Positions 51,752-61,939 of a stretch of DNA of 64,000 bases are shown piece by piece. The notes beneath the pieces are model-generated. The model saw only the letters and a list, made by a program, of their open reading frames with translations. It ran no database searches and was not told where the DNA came from. Numbering within the stretch: the first letter of the stretch is position 1; the number at the start of each line of letters is the position of its first letter. This DNA comes from SURF-21 sp964462595 (lineage in GTDB: Bacteria > Actinomycetota > Geothermincolia > Geothermincolales > RBG-13-55-18). The translations under genes and the position numbers were made by a program. The stretch lies in NCBI GenBank assembly GCA_964462595.1, contig CAYWXM010000019.1:1-64000 (forward strand), given 5' to 3'.

Positions 51752-52717
51752 TTAAGCGCCCTTCAACTCCTTGACCTTCTCCACCAGCTTGGGGACGACC
51801 TTGAAAAGGTCGTCAACTATGCCGTAATCCGCGATGCCGAATATGGGGGCGTCGGGGTCCTTGTTGATGGCCACTATGACCTCGGAGCCCTTCATGCCCG
51901 TAACGTGCTGGAAAGCGCCGGATATACCCACCGCGAGGTAGAGCTTGGGTTTTACCGTCTTGCCGGATATACCCACCTGGCGGTCCGAGGGCAGCCAGCC
52001 GGCGTCCACCACGGCGCGCGAGGCGGCTAGGTCCGCTCCTATGGCCTGCGCGAGCTCCTCCACCACGGGCAGGTTCTTGTCCTCGCGGATGCCGCGGCCC
52101 ACTCCCACCAGGAGCGCGGACTGGGTGATATCCACCTCGCCCACCTCGGGCTCCACGTACTCCAGGAACTTGTGGAAGGAGACTTCCTCGCTGACCGGGT
52201 TGGCGGCCTTGACGATCTCCCCGGACTTAGAGGGCTCCTCGGCCACGAAGGTAGCCTCGCGGATGGTGAGCAGGTAGACGTCGGCGTCTTTCATGGTGAG
52301 GTGAGCGTCCAGCTTGCCGCCGTAGAACTGCCGCGTAGGCTTGGGCTTGTCTCCCTCCATCTCCATGGCGGTAACGTCGGTCACCAGGGGTGCTCCCAAC
52401 TCCACGGCCAGGGCGGGTGCCATGTCGACGCCCTGTGCGGTATTGCCGATGAGCACGACTCCGGGCCCGTGTTCTTTGATGAGCGCGGAGAGCGCCATCT
52501 GGTACAGCTCGGAGTTGAAGTTCTCGAACATGGGGTCGTTTACGTAAAGCACCTTATCCGCGAAACCGGCAGCCTTGTCCGCGAAGGCGTCTACGTCCTT
52601 GCCCAGCAGTACGGCAACCACGTTGCCACCCAGCTTGGCGGCGCCGCACATCATCTCCACGGAGACGTCCCGCATCTCGCCGCGACGATGCTCCATAAGC
52701 ACGAATATGTCTTTCAT
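51752..52717 (-). CDS. etfA: electron transfer flavoprotein, alpha subunit
   Basis: A 321-aa EtfA. The N-terminal domain begins DIFVLMEHRRGEMRDVSVEM. The C-terminal FAD domain carries LLVGVGRGIREDKNLPVVEE, then AVVDAGWLPSDRQVGISGK, PKLYLAVGISGAFQHVTGM and AINKDPDAPIFGIADYGIV, all canonical. It starts 0-1 nt after the etfB stop. EtfAB accepts electrons from acyl-CoA dehydrogenases; here it shares an operon with HdrA and MvhD. Confidence 0.96.
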   Translation of the reverse strand: MKDIFVLMEHRRGEMRDVSVEMMCGAAKLGGNVVAVLLGKDVDAFADKAAGFADKVLYVNDPMFENFNSELYQMALSALIKEHGPGVVLIGNTAQGVDMAPALAVELGAPLVTDVTAMEMEGDKPKPTRQFYGGKLDAHLTMKDADVYLLTIREATFVAEEPSKSGEIVKAANPVSEEVSFHKFLEYVEPEVGEVDITQSALLVGVGRGIREDKNLPVVEELAQAIGADLAASRAVVDAGWLPSDRQVGISGKTVKPKLYLAVGISGAFQHVTGMKGSEVIVAINKDPDAPIFGIADYGIVDDLFKVVPKLVEKVKELKGA

Positions 52718-53512
52718 TTACACCAGCCCCTTCTCTTTCAAGATGGTGGCCAATTTGGCCGCGGTCTCGTCTGGCTCGCCCTCGAGCATCTCGGCCATCT
52801 CTCCCACTACCGGAAGCGAAAACTTCTCCAGCGCGGCCCACGAGCCGGCTTCACCCAGGTCAGAGGCATCCAATCCCAGGTCGGCGGCTGACTTCAAAGC
52901 GATCTCTTTTTTAGCCGCCTGCTTGATGCCCTTGAATGAAGCGTAACGGGGCTCGTTGATGCCGGTCTGTATACCCAGAACGCAGGGCATATCGATCTCC
53001 ATGAACTCCATGAGCCCGCCCTCGAGCTCCCGTCCGACCTTGGCCCTCTTGCCCGGCTCCAGGATCTCCACCTTTTTTACATAGGTGGCGTGGGGTACCC
53101 CCAGCAGTTCGGCCAGGGCTACCGGCACCGCGGCGTAGCCATCGTCGTCGGTCAGGGCTCCGGCAAACACGATGTCGTATTCCAGCCCCTTGATGGCAGC
53201 CGCGAGCGCTTTGGCTATGGCCAGGGCGTCTCCGCCGGCGAAGGCGTCGTCCTCCAGGCGGATGGCCTCGTCCCCTCCCTTGGCCAGCGCCATGCGGATC
53301 ACCTCGTCGCTCTCCTTGCCGCCCAGGCTGATTATGGTAACATTGCCCTCGAGGCGTTCCTTTATCTGGATGGCCTCCTCAACGGCGTAGTTATCGCACT
53401 CGTTGATTCCGAAGGATAGTCTGCTCTTGTCGATATCCTTTCCGGAGGCATCGATGTGGACCTCGGACTCGGAGGTGTCCGGGACCCTCTTTACGCATAC
53501 CACCATGTTCAT
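52718..53512 (-). CDS. etfB: electron transfer flavoprotein, beta subunit
   Basis: A 264-aa EtfB. MNMVVCVKRVPDTSESEVHI at the start, SFGINECDNYAVEEAIQI, and the family signature GRELEGGLMEFMEIDMPCVL with GIQTGINEPRYASFKGI. The segment FAGALTDDDGYAAVPVALAE differs from the common 'A(I/T)DGD' AMP/FAD loop, so I cannot decide from sequence whether it is bifurcating. It lies between the HdrCB-like gene and etfA. Confidence 0.95.
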   Translation of the reverse strand: MNMVVCVKRVPDTSESEVHIDASGKDIDKSRLSFGINECDNYAVEEAIQIKERLEGNVTIISLGGKESDEVIRMALAKGGDEAIRLEDDAFAGGDALAIAKALAAAIKGLEYDIVFAGALTDDDGYAAVPVALAELLGVPHATYVKKVEILEPGKRAKVGRELEGGLMEFMEIDMPCVLGIQTGINEPRYASFKGIKQAAKKEIALKSAADLGLDASDLGEAGSWAALEKFSLPVVGEMAEMLEGEPDETAAKLATILKEKGLV

Positions 53513-53577
53513 ACGCGATTCACCTCTTCTCTCTTTTCATCCGGTTCCTGCTATGACAGCGCTATGGCTCGATCTAT

Positions 53578-54714
53578 CTACAAAGCCTCAGCCAGGAGCT
53601 CGAGGATATCCATCACTTTGATCTCCTCTTCCACTCCTTTGACCTTGGTGGCATCCTCCAGCGTGAGCAGGCAGAAAGGACAGGCCACGGCAACGACCTC
53701 GGCACCCATCTCCTTGGCGTCCTCGATCCTGACCTCGGCAAGCCTCTCCTCCTTGGACTCGCTCTCCACCCACATCTTGCCTCCCCCGCCTTCGCAGCAC
53801 AGGCTGCGCTCCCGGCAGCGGTCGAACTCCCGGAACTCCACCCCGGGGATGTGGTTGATGATATACCTGGGCTCGTCGTAGATATCGTTCTGCTTGCCCA
53901 GGAAGCAGGGGTCGTGATAGGTGACGACCTTGTTGATCTCCTTGGGCAGCTCAAGCTTGCCTTGCTCGATCAGCTCGGCCACGAACTCGGTGTAATGCTG
54001 AACCGGGTGCTTGAGCCCGTGGTACTCCTTTTTGAAGGCGTTATAGCAGTGCGGGCTTATGGTCACTATGCGGTTGACGTTGAAGGAGTTCATCAACTCA
54101 ACGTTCTCCTCGTCGCACATCTCGAAGAGGCCTTCCTCCCCCAGTCTCCTGACCTCGCTGCCGCAGCAGCTCTCTTCCTCGCCGATAAGGCCGAAGTCCG
54201 CGCCCGCCGCGTTCAGCACCTTTACCAGCGCCTGGGCTACTTTCATCACCCGGGGGTCGTAGCAATCGGTGCAGCAGATAAACAGGAGCACGTCCGTGGT
54301 CTCCTCCGCTCCCTGCTCCAGGATCCTTACGTCCAGGCCCTCCGCCCAGTCCAGGCGTTTTGCCCGCGGCGAGCCCCAGGGGTTTCCGTCCTTGAAGATG
54401 GATTCAAGCGCGTCACGCACCGTGGGCTGAACCTTGCCTTCCTCGATCTGCAGGCTGCGCAGGCCGATGAGCACCTCCAGGGGCTCCAAGCCCTTGGGGC
54501 AACGGGCGGCGCATGTGTAACAGGTTGTGCAGTCCCAGATCTCCGGCCTCTCGGACATCTCCTCCAGGCGCTCCTCGTTCAGGCCATCGTACATGAAACT
54601 CCTGACCCTGAGGTTGGTTCTCAGGGCGACAGGGCAACCACCCGTGCACCTTCCACACTGGATGCATCCGAGGAGGTCGTACTTTTCAACGAAATCTACT
54701 TCTTCAGCGCACAT
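53578..54714 (-). CDS. HdrCB/HdrD-like (Fe-S) oxidoreductase
   Basis: A 378-aa protein combining HdrC- and HdrB-like parts. Two N-terminal 4Fe-4S motifs: CIQCGRCTGGCPVAL near residue 17 and CTTCYTCAARCPKG near residue 64. Two CCG-type cysteine-rich domains follow: CCTDCYDP with EEESCCGSE, then YHDPCFLGKQNDIYD with LCCEGGGGKMWV and CPFCLLTLEDA. Such proteins pair with ETF in anaerobes and pass electrons to quinone or disulfide-type acceptors. It is the first gene of the operon. Confidence 0.92.
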   Translation of the reverse strand: MCAEEVDFVEKYDLLGCIQCGRCTGGCPVALRTNLRVRSFMYDGLNEERLEEMSERPEIWDCTTCYTCAARCPKGLEPLEVLIGLRSLQIEEGKVQPTVRDALESIFKDGNPWGSPRAKRLDWAEGLDVRILEQGAEETTDVLLFICCTDCYDPRVMKVAQALVKVLNAAGADFGLIGEEESCCGSEVRRLGEEGLFEMCDEENVELMNSFNVNRIVTISPHCYNAFKKEYHGLKHPVQHYTEFVAELIEQGKLELPKEINKVVTYHDPCFLGKQNDIYDEPRYIINHIPGVEFREFDRCRERSLCCEGGGGKMWVESESKEERLAEVRIEDAKEMGAEVVAVACPFCLLTLEDATKVKGVEEEIKVMDILELLAEAL

Positions 54715-54825
54715 GATTAACCCCGCTCCGTTCCTTTTTTCATCCTATATCGCTTACCTTACTTTATCTCTAATGCCGGGGTTCCGCCCGTGGAAAGACA
54801 GGGCATCTCCGGCACGGGCCATCCT

Positions 54826-54855
54826 ATTATATTAGATGTTTTTCGCCTCAATCAA
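54826..54855 (-). promoter_or_regulatory. promoter of the HdrCB-Etf-HdrA-Flox operon
   Basis: TTGATT, an 18-nt spacer and a perfect TATAAT on the minus strand, about 110 nt upstream of the first ATG. The -35 box overlaps the end of the mutase small-subunit gene. Confidence 0.6.
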
Positions 54856-55258
54856 CCCGACCCTCATCTAGACTTTTCTGCAGGAAAGATACGATCTCCG
54901 AGATCGGCGTCCCGGGGGTGAAAATACCCGCGATACCCAGGTCCTTGAGCTTATCCGCATCCTCCTCGGGTATGATGCCACCTCCGAAGACAAGGATGCC
55001 CTCTCCCCCTCTCTCTCCCAGGAGCTGCAACACCCTGGGAAACAGGGTCATGTGCGCACCGGAGAGTATGGACATACCCACGGCATCTACATCTTCCTGC
55101 AGCGCCGCCTCTGCGATCTGCTCGGGGGTTTGATGCAGGCCCGTGTAAACGACCTCGTAACCCGCCTCGGCAAGTCCCCGGGCCACCACCTTGGCGCCCC
55201 GGTCATGCCCGTCCAGGCCCGGTTTCGCTATGAGTATGCGATGCTTCACGAGGCTCAC
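54848..55258 (-). CDS. B12-binding small subunit of acyl-CoA mutase
   Basis: A 136-aa cobalamin-binding protein. The DxHxxG motif is GLDGHDRGAKVVARG, then GLHQTPEQIAEAAL, SILSGAHM and FGGGIIPEEDADKLK, as in the C-terminal domain of methylmalonyl-CoA mutase and the archaeal-type separate small subunit. The large subunit lies 2.5 kb upstream on the same strand with three plus-strand genes between them. It carries adenosylcobalamin for 1,2-carbon shifts of acyl-CoA. Confidence 0.94.
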   Translation of the reverse strand: MSLVKHRILIAKPGLDGHDRGAKVVARGLAEAGYEVVYTGLHQTPEQIAEAALQEDVDAVGMSILSGAHMTLFPRVLQLLGERGGEGILVFGGGIIPEEDADKLKDLGIAGIFTPGTPISEIVSFLQKSLDEGRVD

Positions 55259-55514
55259 CGTCGCTCCCGATATCGGCTAACAGCTCAGCGGTAGGACAAA
55301 TGGACGCCACCAGTATATAGGAATTCCAGCGACGCGCAAATCCCGGCGGGGCTTAAGATGGCCGTGCTTCCACCGCCCAGACGCATATGCGAGGCCGCGT
55401 TACGCTGGCATCGTAAAGCGCGGGCTACTTGCGCGGGCTTCGAGGCTGGCCGTATTTATGTGGTATGGTTGGATTATCCGATCGCAATGACCCTGACCGT
55501 TAAAAGGAGACGGC

Positions 55515-56174
55515 ATGTCGTATTCATCGCTGACCATGGTGGTCGATAACCGCGCTCGTGAGGGTTTCCGTTCCTGCTGGGGGCTTTCCATGCTCCTGGA
55601 AGGGGAACACACCCTGCTCTTCGACGCGGGGCCGAGCGGAGACGACCTGTTGCACAACCTGTCCCTGTGCGGGCGCGAACCCTCGGATATCGACATCTTC
55701 TTCCTGTCTCATTCTCATATGGACCATTACGGCGGGTTCCGAGCTTTGCAGGACGCCGGTTTCTCCGGCGAGGTGATCCTGTCCGATTACGTGCCTCGCT
55801 CACTCGTGGGCGGCATTGCGAAAGGGGAGGGGGTACAACCCCTGGACAACGGCCTGACCGCTATACGCCTCAGTGCGGACGGGCTGCACGAGCAGTCCCT
55901 GCTGGCCGAGACACCGCTGGGTCTCCTGCTCCTTGTGGGGTGTTCCCATCCCGGTCTGGAGAGGATATGGAATGTAGCCTGTACGGTGGAAACGCCCTAC
56001 GCCGTTGTTGGTGGGTTTCATGACTCCCGGCCCTTCGACGATCTTAGCAGGGCGCGCCTGTTAGGCCCCTGCCACTGCACGCAGATGCTCAAGGCATTCC
56101 GCGAGCGCTTCCCCTCCACTTTCGTCGATCTTGCCGCCGGGGATCGGCTGGTTTTCAGCGAGGAGCCGGCATGA
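55515..56174 (+). CDS. MBL-fold hydrolase (COG1237-like)
   Basis: A 219-aa metallo-beta-lactamase-fold protein. The metal motif FLSHSHMDHYGGF is intact; LLFDAGPSGDDLLHNL precedes it; LLLVGCSHPGLERIWN and GGFHDSRPFDD follow, like COG1237 (MptE/dihydropterin phosphate-synthase-like) members. AAGGAG lies 6 nt upstream of the ATG. It overlaps the DUF89 gene by 4 nt (ATGA). The substrate is unknown. Confidence 0.85.
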   Translation: MSYSSLTMVVDNRAREGFRSCWGLSMLLEGEHTLLFDAGPSGDDLLHNLSLCGREPSDIDIFFLSHSHMDHYGGFRALQDAGFSGEVILSDYVPRSLVGGIAKGEGVQPLDNGLTAIRLSADGLHEQSLLAETPLGLLLLVGCSHPGLERIWNVACTVETPYAVVGGFHDSRPFDDLSRARLLGPCHCTQMLKAFRERFPSTFVDLAAGDRLVFSEEPA

Positions 56175-57049
56175 GGCTTTTTGCAGAGTGCTATCCCTGC
56201 ATGATGTCTCAGGCATACCGGGCCGCCAGGTTGAGCGGCCTGGAGGAAAAAGAGATTCGTCAGGCCATGCGTTCCACAGCCTCGCTTCTTAGCGATGTCA
56301 ACCCCTCCTGCAGCCCGCCCGAGGCGGCGGCGCTCTTCTACGACTTCATCAAGGAGCTATCCGGCATGGAGGACCCTTTCCTTCAGCTCAAACGGGAAAG
56401 CAACCGTAAAGCCATGGAGATCCTGCCGGGGCTCCTCGAGGAAGCGGGCAGGCTATCCGACCCCCTCCCCTTTGCCCTGCGGGCGGCGGTCGCCGGAAAT
56501 ATCATAGACTTCGGGGCGCGGGCCAACCCGGGCGACCTGGGAGAGAACCTCGCCAGGGTCCTGGAGGCCGAACCGTTCATCGACCACGGCCAGCTTCTGC
56601 GCCGTGACCTGGAAAAAGCGACGCGCGCCCTTCTCATCTGCGACAACGCAGGCGAGATCATCATGGACCGCCTTCTCTGTGAGGCCCTGCTGCGGGAATT
56701 CCCGGGCCTGGACCTCACCGCGGCGGTACGCGGTGGCCCGGCGATAAACGACGCCCTGCTGGAAGATGCCGCCTACGCAGGCCTGGATGGCATATGCAGG
56801 GTGATAAGCACGGGCCTGGCCATGGCGGGCGTGGACATCTCCAGGTCTTCCGACGAATTCCGCGCTGCTTTTGACGAGGCCGATGTTATCATGGCCAAAG
56901 GGCAGGGCAACTTCGAGACCCTGGAGGACGACGACCACAACATTTTCTTTATTTTCCAGGTTAAATGTGACTGCGTGAGCGCCTATCTGGGCGCGAGCAA
57001 GGAACAGGCCGTGATCTGGAGCCTCCGCGCGGGAAGGAAACCCGCGTGA
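56171..57049 (+). CDS. DUF89/ARMT1-like damage-control phosphatase
   Basis: A 292-aa DUF89 protein. RLFAECYPCMMSQAYRAARL supplies the N-terminal CxxC typical of the prokaryotic subgroup I. The metal/phosphate core is LLICDNAGEIIMDRLLCEAL, then AAVRGGPAINDALLEDA, and VIMAKGQGNFETLE. ARMT1-like proteins hydrolyse damaged phosphometabolites. The start overlaps the MBL gene stop, so the two are translationally coupled and probably act on related substrates. Confidence 0.9.
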   Translation: MRLFAECYPCMMSQAYRAARLSGLEEKEIRQAMRSTASLLSDVNPSCSPPEAAALFYDFIKELSGMEDPFLQLKRESNRKAMEILPGLLEEAGRLSDPLPFALRAAVAGNIIDFGARANPGDLGENLARVLEAEPFIDHGQLLRRDLEKATRALLICDNAGEIIMDRLLCEALLREFPGLDLTAAVRGGPAINDALLEDAAYAGLDGICRVISTGLAMAGVDISRSSDEFRAAFDEADVIMAKGQGNFETLEDDDHNIFFIFQVKCDCVSAYLGASKEQAVIWSLRAGRKPA

Positions 57050-57349
57050 TCGCCGGAATCGCTCACCGAAGATCTCCATCCTCGCAGTGGGCCTGCAATC
57101 TATGCCGTAAAGTCTCGGTTGTCGCCATTGACCGAAAAGCTTTCGGTGGCCACCCGATCATCCTGATCAAAGCCGCTAAACCGGGACAAAAGGTTTGGTC
57201 TTCCAGGTGTTCGACCCGGTCACCCATACAGGCGACTCGGGAAGCTCTTTATGTTATATGTATTATGTATTGCATGTATTGCCACTGTCGATGCGACCGC
57301 TTGGAGGGCTGGTCCGCACATAGTCCACGGGTAGAGAAAGGGGAGTGAA
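57050..57349. other. intergenic region upstream of SHOCT gene
   Basis: About 300 bp with no coding frame that I trust. Positions 57240-57285 are AT-rich with imperfect TGTATT/TGTATTG units (ATGTTATATGTATTATGTAT) and could hold the promoter of the downstream gene. No Rho-independent hairpin was seen after the DUF89 gene. Confidence 0.45.
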
Positions 57350-57715
57350 ATGGCATCGGATGGGATATCGTTCTGGGAGGGGTTTTTTCTGCTCCTTATC
57401 TGGATCCCTGTCGCCTTCATGTGGGGATTCGCGCTGGTCGATCTGTTCCGGCGCGATGACCTCTCGGGCTGGGCGATTGCGGGGTGGCTGCTGGTGATAA
57501 TCATTCTCCCATTGCTGGGCGTACTGTTTTATTTCATCTTCCGCCCCGTAACGAAACAGGACGTCGAGAGCGCGGAGGCGTATCGGAAGGAGTTGGAGTT
57601 CGACCAGGCGTCAAACGCCACCGACAGGCTGCATAAGTTGTCCGAGCTGCGAGATAAGGGCGACATCAGCCAGGAGGAGTTCGAGAAGCAGAAGAAAAAG
57701 CTCCTCAAGGACTGA
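57350..57715 (+). CDS. two-helix membrane protein with C-terminal SHOCT domain
   Basis: A 121-aa protein. Two hydrophobic helices (residues about 8-28 and 40-65, WEGFFLLLIWIPVAFMWGFA and WLLVIIILPLLGVLFYFIF) form a PLDc_N-like segment, followed by FRP. Residues about 92-121 are a SHOCT motif (DRLHKLSELRDKGDISQEEF, then EKQKKKLL). AAAGGGGAG precedes the ATG. Common in Actinomycetota; SHOCT is thought to mediate oligomer contacts. Function unknown. Confidence 0.85.
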   Translation: MASDGISFWEGFFLLLIWIPVAFMWGFALVDLFRRDDLSGWAIAGWLLVIIILPLLGVLFYFIFRPVTKQDVESAEAYRKELEFDQASNATDRLHKLSELRDKGDISQEEFEKQKKKLLKD

Positions 57716-57747
57716 CGCATCCGGAGACCTCCTCGCAACTGCGCTTT

Positions 57748-57778
57748 AAAAGCCCCGCACGCAACGTGTGGGGCTTTT
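57748..57778. terminator. bidirectional terminator
   Basis: AAAAGCCCCGCACG and CGTGTGGGGCTTTT form a stem of about 13 bp (one G-U) with a 3-nt loop. A-run and T-run flanks make it act on both strands: it ends the SHOCT gene transcript (plus) and the convergent mutase operon (minus). Confidence 0.9.
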
Positions 57779-57790
57779 ACGTGTCGCCCC

Positions 57791-59431
<1,641 letters not shown>

Positions 59432-59481
59432 CTCTCACCCCTTTGGACAGCAGGCAGGTAAATCCGACGGACCCTTGCGGC

Positions 59482-59991
59482 TCAGTACTCGATACCTTTC
59501 CTCATCTGCACGCCCTTCTGGTAATGGTGCTTTATCTCACGCACCTCGCTCACCAGATCCGCGAGGTCCATCAACTGGTCGGGCGCATATCGGCCGGTAC
59601 AGACTATCTCCATTTCGGGCGGGCAAGAGCGCAGAAAATCCATCACCTCCGGCACGGGAAGCAACCCATAATCCATGGCTACGTTGATCTCATCGAGGAT
59701 GAGCATGTTGTGTCCTCCCTCCGCCACCACCTTTTTCGCCAGCTCGAATCCCTCGCGTGCCATGCGCAGGTCGACTTCTTCAGGCTCGCCCTTCTTTACG
59801 AATTCGTCGCGCCCGGACATGACGATTGTGAAATCGTCAAGGTTGTTTTCGCAGGTCACTAGCTCTCCGTATGTCCTGCCCTTCATGAACTGGATCATGT
59901 ACACACTCATGCCGTGCCCAAGAGCCCGCAAGGCCTGCCCCAGCGCCGCGGTGGTCTTACCCTTGCCGTCTCCCGTATATACCTGGATCAT
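59482..59991 (-). CDS. cobO: cob(I)yrinic acid a,c-diamide adenosyltransferase CobO
   Basis: A 169-aa CobA/CobO enzyme that adenosylates corrinoids to give adenosylcobalamin. MIQVYTGDGKGKTTAALGQA is the P-loop N-terminus; VYMIQFMKGRTYGEL and MLILDEINVAMDYGLL, then IVCTGRYAPDQLMDLADLVS follow. The ATG overlaps the zinc-ribbon gene stop by one base (TGATG), so a longer upstream frame is rejected. It supplies the cofactor for the mutase whose large subunit is next downstream. Confidence 0.95.
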   Translation of the reverse strand: MIQVYTGDGKGKTTAALGQALRALGHGMSVYMIQFMKGRTYGELVTCENNLDDFTIVMSGRDEFVKKGEPEEVDLRMAREGFELAKKVVAEGGHNMLILDEINVAMDYGLLPVPEVMDFLRSCPPEMEIVCTGRYAPDQLMDLADLVSEVREIKHHYQKGVQMRKGIEY

Positions 59992-60758
59992 CAGCGTACC
60001 TTCGTCCCGCACTTGGGGCAGAAGAACATATCCTTCTCGGGGATGTCGGCTCCGCACTTCGGGCACGCAAGTGTCTCCTCGAGCGGGGGCATATCCTCCC
60101 CCGCCTTTTCTGCCCCCGGCGATGGAGCCGCGGCTTCCTTCCCGGTCTCCGGTGTCTCCGGTCCACTTTCAGGCGGGTCGGTTTCCCCGTCTTTCTGCGC
60201 CGCCGGGGCTTTCTGCGCGGATGGAACCGGAGTTGTGGGAGGTACAGATGGAGCAGGCATCGCGGGAGGCGCAGGCGGCGCGGTAGCTGCCTCAACTGTC
60301 TCCCCGCCTTCTACTCTCGCCCCGCAGTTGCCGCAGAAAACAGCGTCTTCGTCAAGTGGCGCCCCGCATTTGGGGCACAACCTGGACGTAGGCGCGGGAG
60401 CGGGAGCCGCGGCAGGCGCCGCCGGGGTCGCTGCCACGCCGGGTGGAGCGGACAGGTTGTAACCGCACTTGGCGCAGAAGACAGCTCCCTTGGGAAGCGG
60501 CTCGCCGCACCTGGGACAGCGCGGGCTCTGCGCGGCCTCTTTAGCTGCCTTGATCTGTTCCAGCGCGTCTTCTCCCTGGACTATCTGCATGTATATGTCC
60601 TTGAGCGTCTTGTGCGCCTCGAGCATGCCAGCATCTTCCAGCCTTCCCTCCTCGCCGACCTGGTAAGCAAGCTGGCCGAGATAGTACAGGTACTGTTGCT
60701 CCCGTTGCTTGAGCTGCTTTATATTCTTCTTGATCTGGCCCGGGTTGAATTGCTCCAT
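59991..60758 (-). CDS. multi-zinc-ribbon protein with Pro/Ala linkers
   Basis: A 255-aa cytosolic protein. Residues 1-75 are helical and charged (MEQFNPGQIKKNIKQLKQRE). Three zinc ribbons follow, each with two CxxC pairs: CPRCGEPLPKGAVFCAKCG, CPKCGAPLDEDAVFCGNCG, and CPKCGADIPEKDMFFCPKCG at the end. Long Ala/Pro/Glu linkers (about 30 and 70 residues) separate them. GGAGGAGG lies upstream of the ATG. It overlaps cobO by one base. Probably a scaffold or adaptor; no enzyme domain seen. Confidence 0.85.
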   Translation of the reverse strand: MEQFNPGQIKKNIKQLKQREQQYLYYLGQLAYQVGEEGRLEDAGMLEAHKTLKDIYMQIVQGEDALEQIKAAKEAAQSPRCPRCGEPLPKGAVFCAKCGYNLSAPPGVAATPAAPAAAPAPAPTSRLCPKCGAPLDEDAVFCGNCGARVEGGETVEAATAPPAPPAMPAPSVPPTTPVPSAQKAPAAQKDGETDPPESGPETPETGKEAAAPSPGAEKAGEDMPPLEETLACPKCGADIPEKDMFFCPKCGTKVR

Positions 60759-60993
60759 CTTCCTCCTCCTTCAATCACCTTGGCCCCTGCCGAATCTACG
60801 TGGCTGCAACATCGGATCGTGCGGATATATCTACATTATCAAATGGCGTCACCCATTACACCCCTGCGTCCCGGTGCAATGAATTGATTTTTATGTATTG
60901 TCTGTATTAGGATTGTTTTGTTTCCCAACATCCGGCAAATGGGGAAGTTTCGGGACGGTTTGTATTCATACCAGATCAGCAGGAGGTGTTGCC

Positions 60994-61869
60994 ATGTCAC
61001 TCGAGGATAAATGCATCATCACTGCGGCTTTAACCGGAGCCGCGACGATGAAGACCCAGAACGAGGCCGTGCCTTATACCACGGAGGAGTTCGTCGAGGA
61101 GGCTTACCGGTGTTACAACGCCGGCTGCGCCATCGTGCACATTCACGCACGCGACCCGGAGACGGGCTTTCCCACCGCCAGCATCGACGTGTTGCGGGAG
61201 ATAGTCAAGGGCATCACCGAGAAATGCCCCATCGTCATCAATCTCTCCACGGCCATCGGAATTGGCGCCACGCCGGAGGAACGCATCAACGTGGTAAAAC
61301 AGCTCAAACCGGAGATGGCATCGCTGAACACCAATTCCATGAACTTCGCCCTCGGCGACTGGAAGAACCACACCGTTCTGGGGGAGATCGTGTTCACCAA
61401 CACCTTCCAGATGCTCACAGAGTATGCCACGGTTATGAAGGAGGCCGGCACCAAGCCTGAGCTCGAAGTCTACGACTACGGCGGCATTTACAACACCCTC
61501 TTCGTCCGCCCCCAGGGCATCTTCGTGGAGCCCATGCACTACCAGTTCGTGTGGGGCGTCCTGGGAGGCTGCCCCATTGACCTCGCAAACTTCTACCGCT
61601 TCAGGGAACTCATCCCCGACGACGCTACCTGGAGCACATGCGGCGTTGGCCCGGCCCAGTTCCGCGGCGCTTTCATCTCCGCCGTTGAGGGCGGGCACAT
61701 CCGCGTAGGGCTCGAGGACAATATCACCGTGAGTAAGGGCGTTCTTGCCAAGGGATCCTACGAGCAAGTTGAAAAGGCGGCCAAGATCGTGCAACTCGCC
61801 GACCGCGAGCCCGCCACACCTGACGAGACCCGCCAGATCCTGGGCCTCAAAGGCGGACCAGAACTGTAG
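60994..61869 (+). CDS. BKACE family beta-keto acid cleavage enzyme (DUF849)
   Basis: A 291-aa TIM-barrel enzyme that condenses a beta-keto acid with acetyl-CoA to give acetoacetate and a CoA ester (3-keto-5-aminohexanoate cleavage is the founding reaction). ITAALTGAATMKTQNEAVPY at the start, AIVHIHARDPETGFPT (zinc His), INLSTAIGIG, MASLNTNSMNF and GVGPAQFRGAFISAVEGGHI with RVGLEDN are family traits. AGGAGG lies 8 nt upstream of the ATG; an earlier in-frame ATG is not family-like. The true keto acid cannot be read from sequence. Confidence 0.93.
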   Translation: MSLEDKCIITAALTGAATMKTQNEAVPYTTEEFVEEAYRCYNAGCAIVHIHARDPETGFPTASIDVLREIVKGITEKCPIVINLSTAIGIGATPEERINVVKQLKPEMASLNTNSMNFALGDWKNHTVLGEIVFTNTFQMLTEYATVMKEAGTKPELEVYDYGGIYNTLFVRPQGIFVEPMHYQFVWGVLGGCPIDLANFYRFRELIPDDATWSTCGVGPAQFRGAFISAVEGGHIRVGLEDNITVSKGVLAKGSYEQVEKAAKIVQLADREPATPDETRQILGLKGGPEL

Positions 61870-61883
61870 TAAGCACCGAGTTT

Positions 61884-61910
61884 AAGGCGCCCCCACGGGG
61901 GCGCCTTTTT
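61884..61910 (+). terminator. terminator of BKACE gene
   Basis: AAGGCGCCCCC and GGGGGCGCCTT form an about 10-bp perfect stem with a tetraloop, ending in TTTTTA, 15 nt after the stop codon. Confidence 0.93.
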
Positions 61911-61939
61911 AGTGTCATCGTCCGTACGTATTCGTGCCC

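Noticed and set aside
57240..57290. AT-rich TGTATT repeats as a replication or attachment site
   Set aside because: Imperfect and short, with no DnaA boxes or integrase nearby; more likely promoter sequence.
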